Positions 50,770 through 58,447 of a DNA stretch of 64,000 bases are shown one piece after another. The notes beneath the pieces were generated by a model, which was not told the DNA's origin, searched no databases, and saw only the letters and a program-made list of their open reading frames with translations. The position numbers and the translations under genes were made by a program. The stretch is from the NCBI GenBank assembly GCA_902476265.1, contig CABSCP010000001.1, positions 372,001 to 436,000 on the forward strand. Direction: 5' to 3'. How positions within the stretch are numbered: position 1 is the first letter of the stretch; every line of letters starts with the position of its first letter. This stretch comes from an uncultured Lachnospiraceae bacterium. Its GTDB lineage: Bacteria > Bacillota > Clostridia > Lachnospirales > Lachnospiraceae.

Positions 50770-51090
50770 AGCAACAAAAGACTGTGACGAAGACAGTAGG
50801 CAGTGTTGGAAAGTCTCAGCGAGCCGGCGTTGGTGGAAGGCCGGTACGAGTAAGGACTGCTGAAAATCCCTTCCGAGTTGTGAAGCCAAAAGGTTAGAAA
50901 GCGGCCGTAAGAAGGCATGCGTAAGACCCGGTAGGTTTCAACGCATATCCGGCGTTAACGGAGACCATATTTCCCCCGGCCGGGCAGTGGACGATGAGAC
51001 TGTCAGAACGGGCAGGCGGGCGTATGCTGTAACGGGTGGTTTGCGAAGTCACGTCTGTGTGCCTCGTCCCTTTACGGGACGGGGCTTTTT
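50770..51090 (+). promoter_or_regulatory. T-box riboswitch of ileS
   Basis: Stem I begins near GACGAAGACAGTAGG. A candidate specifier codon ATC (isoleucine) sits at 50866-50868 after GCTGAAA. The T-box sequence is AACGGGTGGTTTGCG (51031-51045), a variant of the consensus with GGGTGG kept. The terminator is GCCTCGTCCC (51061-51070) paired with GGGACGGGGC (51076-51085), followed by TTTTT. Known mechanism: uncharged tRNA-Ile stabilises the antiterminator and allows ileS expression. The unusually long middle part (50890-51020) includes stems II and III. Confidence 0.88.
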
Positions 51091-51284
51091 ATATGATACG
51101 AAAGTTTGTTTTCTATCATATAAAAGTCTCTGACGGAGGGCGCCCGCGCGAAAGGTAAATATTGCCTGACGGCAAGTCGCGTATGCGCTAAAACGCGCAC
51201 ACTTTTTCACAATGAAAGTCCCGGCAGTCGACTTTTCGTTCCAATGAAACATATGAATTCCATGATAAAGAAAGGATGAAAGCC

Positions 51285-54200
51285 ATGTACAACAAAGTGG
51301 ACACAAATTTAAACTTTGTGGAGCGCGAGAAGAATATCGAAGCATTCTGGCGCGAGAATGACATTTTCAAAAAGAGTATGGACAGCCGGAAGGAAGGCCC
51401 TACTTATACCTTCTACGACGGGCCGCCTACCGCTAACGGCAAGCCCCACATCGGGCACCTGGAAACCCGTGTCATCAAGGACATGATTCCCCGCTACCGC
51501 ACCATGAAGGGATATTTTGTTCCCAGAAAAGCAGGCTGGGATACCCACGGACTTCCGGTGGAACTGGAAGTGGAAAAGCTGCTGGGTTTAGACGGCAAAG
51601 ACCAGATCGAACAGTATGGGCTGGTTCCTTTCATTGATAAATGTAAGGAAAGCGTCTGGAAATATAAAGGCATGTGGGAGGACTTCTCCAACACAGTGGG
51701 CTTTTGGGCGGATATGGACAACCCGTATGTCACCTATGATGATAATTATATTGAATCCGAATGGTGGGCGTTAAAGCAGATCTGGGACAAGGGACTGCTC
51801 TATAAAGGATTTAAAATTGTTCCTTACTGCCCCCGCTGCGGTACCCCCCTGTCTGCCCAGGAAGTGGCGCAGGGATATAAGGATATCAAGGAACGTTCCG
51901 CCATCGCGCGCTTTAAAGTAAAAGGAGAGGATGCTTATATCCTGGCATGGACCACCACGCCCTGGACACTGCCCTCCAATGTGGCGCTGTGCGTGAATCC
52001 TGCTGAAACTTACTGCAAGGTAAAGGCAGCAGACGGATACACCTATTATATGGCGGAAGCGCTGCTGGATACGGTGCTGGGAAATCTGAATCAGGAAAAT
52101 CCCGATGTACCGGCATATGAAGTGTTGGAACCTTACGTGGGAAAAGACCTGGAATATAAAGAGTACGAGCCGTTGTTTGACTGTGCGGTGGAAACCTGTG
52201 AACGCCAGCACAAAAAAGCATTTTATGTGACCTGTGACAGCTATGTTACTCTCACAGACGGTACCGGCGTGGTACACATCGCGCCCGCTTTCGGTGAGGA
52301 CGATGCCAATGTGGGCCGCAATTATGACCTTCCGTTTGTACAGCTGGTAGACGGCAAAGGGGAAATGACAAAAGAAACTCCCTGGGCGGGCGTTTTCTGC
52401 AAAAAGGCAGATCCCATGGTGCTGGAAGCGCTGGATAAAGCACAGCTGCTTTTCTCCGCTCCCAAATTTGAACACAGCTATCCTCATTGCTGGCGCTGCG
52501 ATACTCCGCTGATCTATTATGCGAGAGAATCCTGGTTCATCAAAATGACTGCGGTGAAAGAAGATCTGATCCGCAACAACAACACGGTCAACTGGATTCC
52601 GGACTCCATCGGCAAGGGCCGTTTCGGGGACTGGCTGGAAAATGTACAGGACTGGGGCATTTCCAGGAACCGTTACTGGGGAACTCCTTTAAACGTATGG
52701 GAATGTGAATGCGGACATATGGAATCCGTCGGCAGCCGTCAGGAACTGAACGAAAAGTCCGGCAATGAAAAAGCATTGACCGTGGAACTTCACCGCCCTT
52801 ATATTGATGAAATCACCATTAAGTGCCCTTGCTGCGGCAAGGAAATGCACCGCGTGCCCGAAGTGATCGACTGCTGGTTTGACTCCGGCGCAATGCCTTT
52901 TGCACAGCATCATTACCCTTTTGAAAATAAGGAAGTATTTGAACAGCAGTTCCCCGCCAAATTCATCTCCGAGGCGGTGGATCAGACCAGAGGATGGTTC
53001 TATTCCCTGCTGGCGGAATCCACTCTTTTGTTCAACAAGTCCCCTTATGAAAACGTCATCGTCATGGGACATGTACAGGACGAAAACGGCCAGAAGATGA
53101 GCAAATCCAAAGGCAATGCGGTGGACCCCTTTGAATCACTGGAAAAATTCGGCGCAGACGCAAACCGCTGGTACTTTTATACGGTTTCCGCTCCCTGGCT
53201 GCCTAAGCGTTACAGCGGTAAGGCCGTGATGGAAGGACAGCGGAAATTTATGAGCACCCTATGGAACTCCTATGCGTTCTTCGTGCTCTATGCAAACATT
53301 GACAATTTTAACGCCATGGAACATGAACTGGAATACGAAAAGCTTCCTGTTATGGATAAGTGGCTGCTGTCCCGCATGAACACCATGGTGAAAACAGTGG
53401 ACGAAAACCTGGATCATTACCGTATTCCGGAAGCGGCGAGAGCCCTGGAAGAGTTTGTGGATGATTTGAGCAACTGGTATGTGAGAAGAAGCAGGGAACG
53501 TTTCTGGGCAAAGGGCATGGAACAGGATAAGATCAACGCATATATGACCCTGTATACTGCCCTGGTTACAACCGCAAAAGCGGCGGCGCCCATGATCCCC
53601 TTCATGACAGAAGAAATTTATCAGAATCTGGTGAGAAGCGTTAACTCTTCTGCACCGGAAAGCGTTCATCTGTGTGACTTCCCGACAGTTGACGAGGAAA
53701 GAATCGATGAAAAGCTGGAAGAGGATATGGCGGAAGTTTTAAAGATCGTTGTGATGGGCCGGGCCTGCCGCAACACCGCCAATATCAAAAACCGTCAGCC
53801 GATCGGCACCATGTTTGTAAAGGCGGAAAATACCCTTTCCGAGTATTATCAGGAAATCATCGAAGAGGAATTGAATGTGAAAAAAGTTGCCTTTACCGAT
53901 GATGTGCGGGATTTTACTTCCTATAGCTTTAAGCCTCAGCTTCGCACTGTGGGACCGAAATATGGCAAGCAGCTGGGCGGCATCAAAAAGGTTCTGGAAG
54001 AGCTGGACGGCAATGCAGCCATGGATGAACTCAATGCATCCGGCGTTCTGAAATTTGAAGTGGGCGGTGTATCCGTAGAGCTGACAAAGGATGATCTTCT
54101 GATCGAGATGAGCCAGAAACCCGGCTATGTATCGGAAGCGGATAACTACATGACGGTAGTGCTGGATACCAACCTGACGGAGGAACTGGTAGAGGAAGGC

Positions 54201-54446
54201 TTTGTTTATGAAGTCATCAGCAAAATCCAGACCATGCGTAAGGATGCGGGCTTTGAGGTGATGGACCACATCAGAGTTTCTGTCTGCGGCAATGAAAAAA
54301 TTGCGGCAATCGTCCTCAGAAATCAGGAGACTATCGCAGGCAAAGTGCTGGCGAATGCGATTGTGACGGAAGAAACGCTGGCAGTCAGCAAAGAATGGAA
54401 TGTCAACGGGGAAACGGTGACCATCGGTGTGGAAAAAGAAAACTGA
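51285..54446 (+). CDS. ileS: Isoleucyl-tRNA synthetase (long, type 2 class)
   Basis: 1053-residue class I synthetase that charges tRNA-Ile. HIGH motif PHIGH at residues 54-58, the WDTHGLPVE block after it, CP1 editing domain at about 190-390 (WTTTPWTLPSN, GTGVVHIAPAFGEDD), KMSKS at 604-608, and a long anticodon-binding C-terminus. A zinc-type Cys set is in WECECGHM and IKCPCCGKEM within the catalytic part. Length and motifs fit the eukaryote-like IleS2 group, which is typically less sensitive to mupirocin. The ATG at 51285 is chosen from AAAGGA eight bases upstream; an ATG lies three codons earlier. Controlled by the T-box and repeat leader. Confidence 0.96.
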   Translation: MYNKVDTNLNFVEREKNIEAFWRENDIFKKSMDSRKEGPTYTFYDGPPTANGKPHIGHLETRVIKDMIPRYRTMKGYFVPRKAGWDTHGLPVELEVEKLLGLDGKDQIEQYGLVPFIDKCKESVWKYKGMWEDFSNTVGFWADMDNPYVTYDDNYIESEWWALKQIWDKGLLYKGFKIVPYCPRCGTPLSAQEVAQGYKDIKERSAIARFKVKGEDAYILAWTTTPWTLPSNVALCVNPAETYCKVKAADGYTYYMAEALLDTVLGNLNQENPDVPAYEVLEPYVGKDLEYKEYEPLFDCAVETCERQHKKAFYVTCDSYVTLTDGTGVVHIAPAFGEDDANVGRNYDLPFVQLVDGKGEMTKETPWAGVFCKKADPMVLEALDKAQLLFSAPKFEHSYPHCWRCDTPLIYYARESWFIKMTAVKEDLIRNNNTVNWIPDSIGKGRFGDWLENVQDWGISRNRYWGTPLNVWECECGHMESVGSRQELNEKSGNEKALTVELHRPYIDEITIKCPCCGKEMHRVPEVIDCWFDSGAMPFAQHHYPFENKEVFEQQFPAKFISEAVDQTRGWFYSLLAESTLLFNKSPYENVIVMGHVQDENGQKMSKSKGNAVDPFESLEKFGADANRWYFYTVSAPWLPKRYSGKAVMEGQRKFMSTLWNSYAFFVLYANIDNFNAMEHELEYEKLPVMDKWLLSRMNTMVKTVDENLDHYRIPEAARALEEFVDDLSNWYVRRSRERFWAKGMEQDKINAYMTLYTALVTTAKAAAPMIPFMTEEIYQNLVRSVNSSAPESVHLCDFPTVDEERIDEKLEEDMAEVLKIVVMGRACRNTANIKNRQPIGTMFVKAENTLSEYYQEIIEEELNVKKVAFTDDVRDFTSYSFKPQLRTVGPKYGKQLGGIKKVLEELDGNAAMDELNASGVLKFEVGGVSVELTKDDLLIEMSQKPGYVSEADNYMTVVLDTNLTEELVEEGFVYEVISKIQTMRKDAGFEVMDHIRVSVCGNEKIAAIVLRNQETIAGKVLANAIVTEETLAVSKEWNVNGETVTIGVEKEN

Positions 54447-54497
54447 AATTAGAAAGCACAGATCAATCGCTGACAGCATATCCGTTTGATAAAAAAT

Positions 54498-54540
54498 AAT
54501 CAGGGCACAGCCTTTCTAAAAAAGACTGTGCCCTGATTTG
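54498..54540 (+). terminator. Terminator of ileS
   Basis: AATCAGGGCACAG (54498-54510) and CTGTGCCCTGATT (54526-54538) form a perfect 13-bp stem; the flanks are A-rich on the left and T-rich on the right, so it may act in both directions. Confidence 0.85.
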
Positions 54541-54547
54541 TTACATC

Positions 54548-55190
54548 CTAAAGAGAGAGACCTGTGGCACCGGCAAATTTCTCAATGGATTTTGAACGGG
54601 CTGCCTTCTGCAGCCATTCCTGCAGCAACTCCATATTCTTTTCCTTTGAAATCCGAACGCGAATCGTTTCCGGGATATCTCCTAAATCTGACAGCAGGGA
54701 GAAGATGGAATTTCTCAAAGCTCCCTGCCTTCTTCAAGCCCTTCATCATGCCCTGCTTCATATCCTTCTTCGCGCCCATAGCGAAACTTGGCGGCTCGCA
54801 TTTTCTTCATTTCTTTCTCTTCATTCTACTCAAAAATTGACATGGCCATTACCTCCGCTTTCTGAGACAGAAGGAAATCCGGGAGAATCCCTCTGGCGAT
54901 ACATTCATCCACGGCCTTTTCCACCGCAACAGTGATCCGTTCTGTTTCCGCGTGCCTGCGTATACAGGCCACAAATTCACAATCAACTCCGAATCCGGCA
55001 GGAAGGAAATATCGTTTTTAACGCCAAGGTAGATTGCATTTTCCAGCGTATATACTTCCAGTTCTTCCTGATTTTGATAGTCTGTTCCGTTCAATGCGTT
55101 GTACAGTTCCAGCAGTTCCTTCTTCTCCCGGAATAACATTCAGAATACGGTGTCCTTGTGATTTCTGATAATTGGTTGTTCTTTCTCCAT
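54548..55190 (-). pseudogene. Rpn-family nuclease/transposase remnant
   Basis: Decayed gene of the Rpn (recombination-promoting PD-(D/E)XK nuclease) family. It starts at an ATG (55190) behind AAAGGAG, has TGA at codon 17 (55140-55142), then readable REKKELLELYNALNGTDY and LENAIYLGVKNDISFL, the usual N-terminal block. The catalytic centre is deleted near 54990, where the frame also shifts; the C-terminal part resumes as ETERITVAVEKAVDECIARG. A six-T run near 54835 shifts the frame again and a TAG follows. The end is NMELLQEWLQKAARSKSIEK and then TAG at 54548. Several independent lesions show it is dead. Confidence 0.8.
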
Positions 55191-55780
55191 AAGCGGCTCC
55201 TTTGTGCGTGTTTTGGCAGCAAGCAGCTTACATTTACAGAAATTCTGACCGTTTTTTATTCATTTTGGCTACCTCTGCTTATTAGTTTGTGAGTGGTAAG
55301 CATAGAGTTCCTGAAATGAATAGAGAGATTCGGAAGGCTTTGCGCCTGGATTTTTAGAAATTTATGCTCAATGTTATTTTAACACTGCCCTGTGGAAAAA
55401 GAGATAAATTTTCTGTAAAATTAGATATCCTGCGGAACAATAACAACAGTTTAACGTTTCGTTTCGGAAGGATAAATTTGACATGTTCAGCGGACCTTAA
55501 CGATTGCCAGATTTAAAACAGGGTATGGTGAGTTTTATTGCTCTTATCTGTTGTTCGGTAAGCCCTTCCATACTGAGCATATTTTTCGCCCGATTTTGAA
55601 ATGACGGAGGAACTTGAGGAAAAGGTAATGCCAAAACTGAAAAAGCAATTCGGTATATTGGGACGGAATGGGAGAAAGCTGCTCTGGAGAAGCAGGGAGC
55701 CATGTGTTTTGAAGAATAACAAAGGTCCCTGCTTTTTCTGACTGCAATAGATCGTAAAAAGAGTGGATATTCAGTTGCTT
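55191..55780. other. Intergenic stretch, nothing supported
   Basis: AT-rich space between two leftward units. Overlapping open frames at 55497-55750 have no ribosome site and no protein-like composition in a single frame. They may be further Rpn-type debris but cannot be assigned. Confidence 0.4.
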
Positions 55781-57076
55781 TTAGCGAAGAAACACATCCA
55801 GCATTTCCATGACCTGATCCTTTCCGGAATCCGGGAAGGCGGCGGGCATCCGGCTTTTTTGCTCATCCAGAAAACCCAGGGAAACCGGCAGATATTTTTC
55901 CAGCTTGTTTAAATAGGAAGGATCAAACCATTCACCGCTGCCGGCAGCGGAAGAAAGGATGAGTTCATAACAGCTTTGCAAAAGAAAGGCGGTAAAATCC
56001 CGGTTTTTCCCCGGACAGAACTTAAAAAGCGCGGAAGTGTAGGAAAAAATGCGGTTTACACATTCCGCTGTCTCTTCGGGAGTCCGGCAGCAGGAAAGAA
56101 GTGTGCGGCTGCCGGACTGTTTATCCTGGCCGATATCCTGCAGGTCATCGCAAAGCTGTAGTAGGAACCCGAAACCAAAGTAAAACAGAACATCATCATC
56201 TGTCATGGGCAGTTCCACAAAAAAACGGTCGATCAGTACGGATAATCCCCCTTTATAAATGGAAATATCGAGAATATCCTGTTGTGTCAAATCAGTGGGG
56301 CAAACCTGTTTTTGGCTGATTTCCTGTGCTTCCAGCATCAACAAAAGCCCCTCCCGGATGTCCGCGGCGGCAGTTTCTCTTTCGCTGTCCGAAGAGATAT
56401 AGGCGTCTGCAATGTCGTCCAGCAGCAAAGCAGTCTTTTCCTCATGAACGGAAGCAGGGGAGAGCGGGCGGCCTTTTATTTTATCGCGGATGAAGCGGTT
56501 ATAATGGCCTTTTTCCGCCTCTGTTATGGCGGGATCATCCAGAAAATTGTCGGTATAAGGATAGAGCATACTGTAACCGAAAATGGAGGAAGGGCAAGAT
56601 GGCAGAAGCCCGTTTTGTTCCCGGAAAATGGCGTATACCATAAAATTGCGCAGAGCCTGTCCCAGATCTTCCGGACTCATATCCGGAGCAAAGCTGCGGG
56701 CTTTCCGGAGAAAGAGCTTTATCTTTTCTTTAAAACCGTCTAAAGAAACCGCCGACATACAGCGGCGGATGCCCATTATGGGTTCCGTGAGCAGCAGGTT
56801 ATCGAATAAAGCCTCTGCTTCCTGTATCCAGCGTTTTTGTTTTCGACGTTGGAGGGCCGGAAGGAAAAGATGTCCGCCAAATGTAGCGGAAGAAGGAAAT
56901 GTTTTCATATGCTGCTGCAGTCGCGCTGTATTTTCAAGGATCCAGTTTTCGTTTTCTTTTTGGCAGACCGGGGAAAAGGGGGGCAGAAAGGCTGGAAAAG
57001 CAGGATCGGAAGAAAGCCAGAGAGAGCGGATCTGGGGAAGCACGGAGACAGTGATCTGTTCTTTATCGAATATCAT
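55781..57076 (-). CDS. Class I isoprenoid-synthase-like protein
   Basis: 431-residue all-helical protein resembling class I terpenoid/prenyl synthases. Asp-rich motif 1 is YTDNFLDD (residues 175-181), a second Asp cluster is LLLDDIADAY (218-225), and GFLLQLCDDLQDIGQDKQSG (about 304-322) resembles the second metal motif of trans-prenyltransferases, where the binding helix G reads FQLxDDxxD. YKGGLSVLIDRF and the long N-terminal helical part (1-140) are unlike housekeeping IspA. It may be related to the large terpene-synthase/DUF2600 group. The substrate is unknown. Start behind AAAGGA at eight bases. The nearest other gene is a divergent acyltransferase. Confidence 0.6.
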   Translation of the reverse strand: MIFDKEQITVSVLPQIRSLWLSSDPAFPAFLPPFSPVCQKENENWILENTARLQQHMKTFPSSATFGGHLFLPALQRRKQKRWIQEAEALFDNLLLTEPIMGIRRCMSAVSLDGFKEKIKLFLRKARSFAPDMSPEDLGQALRNFMVYAIFREQNGLLPSCPSSIFGYSMLYPYTDNFLDDPAITEAEKGHYNRFIRDKIKGRPLSPASVHEEKTALLLDDIADAYISSDSERETAAADIREGLLLMLEAQEISQKQVCPTDLTQQDILDISIYKGGLSVLIDRFFVELPMTDDDVLFYFGFGFLLQLCDDLQDIGQDKQSGSRTLLSCCRTPEETAECVNRIFSYTSALFKFCPGKNRDFTAFLLQSCYELILSSAAGSGEWFDPSYLNKLEKYLPVSLGFLDEQKSRMPAAFPDSGKDQVMEMLDVFLR

Positions 57077-57412
57077 AAGTATATCCTTTCAAGAATATTA
57101 AAAAGGAACCGTCGAAACCGCTTTGTTTATTGCCAGCCAGCGGTTATCGATTTGTTTTTGGGATCGGTGACCTTCATTGTACCACTCTTTCAGGCGGAAA
57201 GCATCAAAATTGTTTACCGGGAATGCAGGAATGTGGTATACTGTTACTGCTTGCGGCTGCTGCAAAACGAAGCGGATACGAAAGAAATCCGCGAATCGGC
57301 TGTAAAACACGGTCAGAGCGATGAAAATGAGAAGACAGGTTTGAAAGGAACTTTTAAACAATTAATGAATGCAATACCGAAGGCAAGTCTTCGGTATGCA
57401 GGAGGTATAAAA
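57077..57412. promoter_or_regulatory. Divergent intergenic region with hairpin before the acyltransferase gene
   Basis: 336 bases without a supported gene. TATACT at about 57236 is a possible rightward -10. ATACCGAAG (57374-57382) and CTTCGGTAT (57389-57397) form a perfect 9-bp hairpin with a 6-base loop directly before the AGGAGG site of the next gene, so it could affect its translation. Confidence 0.4.
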
Positions 57413-58297
57413 ATGAGAAAATATATTGCACAAATCTGTGCGGATCTTGCATTTCCTCAGGAAGCTTTAGAGGATATGCTGGAAGCGTGGGATAAAATCA
57501 GGCAGGAGCCGGCGGCAGGAACGCTTTTCAGCCAGTGGATTGCGGCCTATGATAAGGATATTCATATGGATTATAAGGCGGCTCTTTCGGATGTCGACAA
57601 GGCGGCAGAACTGGCGGGCATCCATAAATATACGGCGGAGCTGCTTTTGTTTTTGTGCCTGAGCAGGCATTTGGAGGAATTGTATAAAGCCCAGGGGATC
57701 CCTCTTTCCGTTTATCATGATTCCTGTATGGATATGAATTGGAAGCTGTTTGAATGTAAAAAAATGTTCGGCATCTGGGGCAGCTTTGTGGCCTGGTGGT
57801 TTCCGGGCTTTTTTGAACTCACTAGATTTGCGCTGGGAAGACTGCAGTTTGAGTTGATCGATTTCCCCAAAAACTATGAGGTTTTCGGCAGAAAGCGGCC
57901 GGAAGGAATGACGAAAGTGATCAATGTGCATATTCCGTCCTGTGGGAAACTGGACATGGAAGAGTGTCATGAATCCTACCGCCGGGCGGCGGAGTTTTTT
58001 GCGGATGCTTTTCCGGGAGAAGAGGCGGCTTTTTACTGTGAATCATGGATGCTTTACAGCCCTCACAGGGAATTTTTAAAGGCAGGATCCGGTGTGGTAA
58101 GGTTCATGAGTGAGTACGATATTTATCATACGGAAACAGAGGATGGGGATCTGTGGCGGATTTTCAACCGGATATATGACGGAAATCCCGATGCGCTGCC
58201 GGAGGACACCAGTCTGCAGCGGGGGTATAAGGAATGGCTTAAAGCAGGGAATCATGCGGGCTTCGGAGAAGGGATCTTTTTCCTGAAACGGGGTTGA
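57413..58297 (+). CDS. GNAT-type acyltransferase domain protein
   Basis: 294-residue protein of the two-domain NAT_N/GNAT_C family (labelled acyltransferase domain-containing protein). The N-terminal half is helical (KYIAQICADLAFPQEALEDM, and AGIHKYTAELLLFLCLSRHLEELY in outline). The C-terminal half has the family strand pattern VINVHIPSCGKLDMEECHES, AAFYCESWMLYSPHREFL and VVRFMSEYDIYHT. No acetyl-CoA loop of the usual R/Q-x-x-G-x-G/A form is obvious, as in this family. Substrate unknown. Strong AGGAGG site after a hairpin. Divergent from the isoprenoid-synthase-like gene, so a joint pathway is possible but not shown. Confidence 0.75.
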   Translation: MRKYIAQICADLAFPQEALEDMLEAWDKIRQEPAAGTLFSQWIAAYDKDIHMDYKAALSDVDKAAELAGIHKYTAELLLFLCLSRHLEELYKAQGIPLSVYHDSCMDMNWKLFECKKMFGIWGSFVAWWFPGFFELTRFALGRLQFELIDFPKNYEVFGRKRPEGMTKVINVHIPSCGKLDMEECHESYRRAAEFFADAFPGEEAAFYCESWMLYSPHREFLKAGSGVVRFMSEYDIYHTETEDGDLWRIFNRIYDGNPDALPEDTSLQRGYKEWLKAGNHAGFGEGIFFLKRG

Positions 58298-58356
58298 AAT
58301 AGGGAATTTTGACAATATTCTGCTGAAAAATTTGCAGAAAATTGGCGTATCGGCTG

Positions 58357-58384
58357 TTGCGCCTGAAATAAAGCATGGTATAAT
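58357..58384 (+). promoter_or_regulatory. Promoter of glgP
   Basis: TTGCGC (58357-58362), 16-base spacer, TATAAT (58379-58384), 64 bases before the ATG. Confidence 0.65.
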
Positions 58385-58447
58385 AGAAACATTGCGACGC
58401 GCTGTTTTGAGCGTGGAAACGTGTCCCATAAATAAGGAGGAGAGAGC

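Noticed and set aside
50512..50787. Open frame of 91 codons made of six copies of a 14-residue basic repeat, and its antisense counterpart
   Set aside because: It arises because the repeat unit is 42 bp, a multiple of three. It has no ribosome site and lies inside the ileS leader.
54538..54935. Rightward frames after ileS
   Set aside because: They are antisense to the Rpn remnant, whose protein pattern is recognisable on the minus strand.
55497..55750. Several overlapping leftward frames
   Set aside because: No ribosome site, no consistent frame and no recognisable motif.
57098..57361. Frames on both strands between the isoprenoid-synthase-like and acyltransferase genes
   Set aside because: No ribosome site or motif on either strand; likely intergenic.
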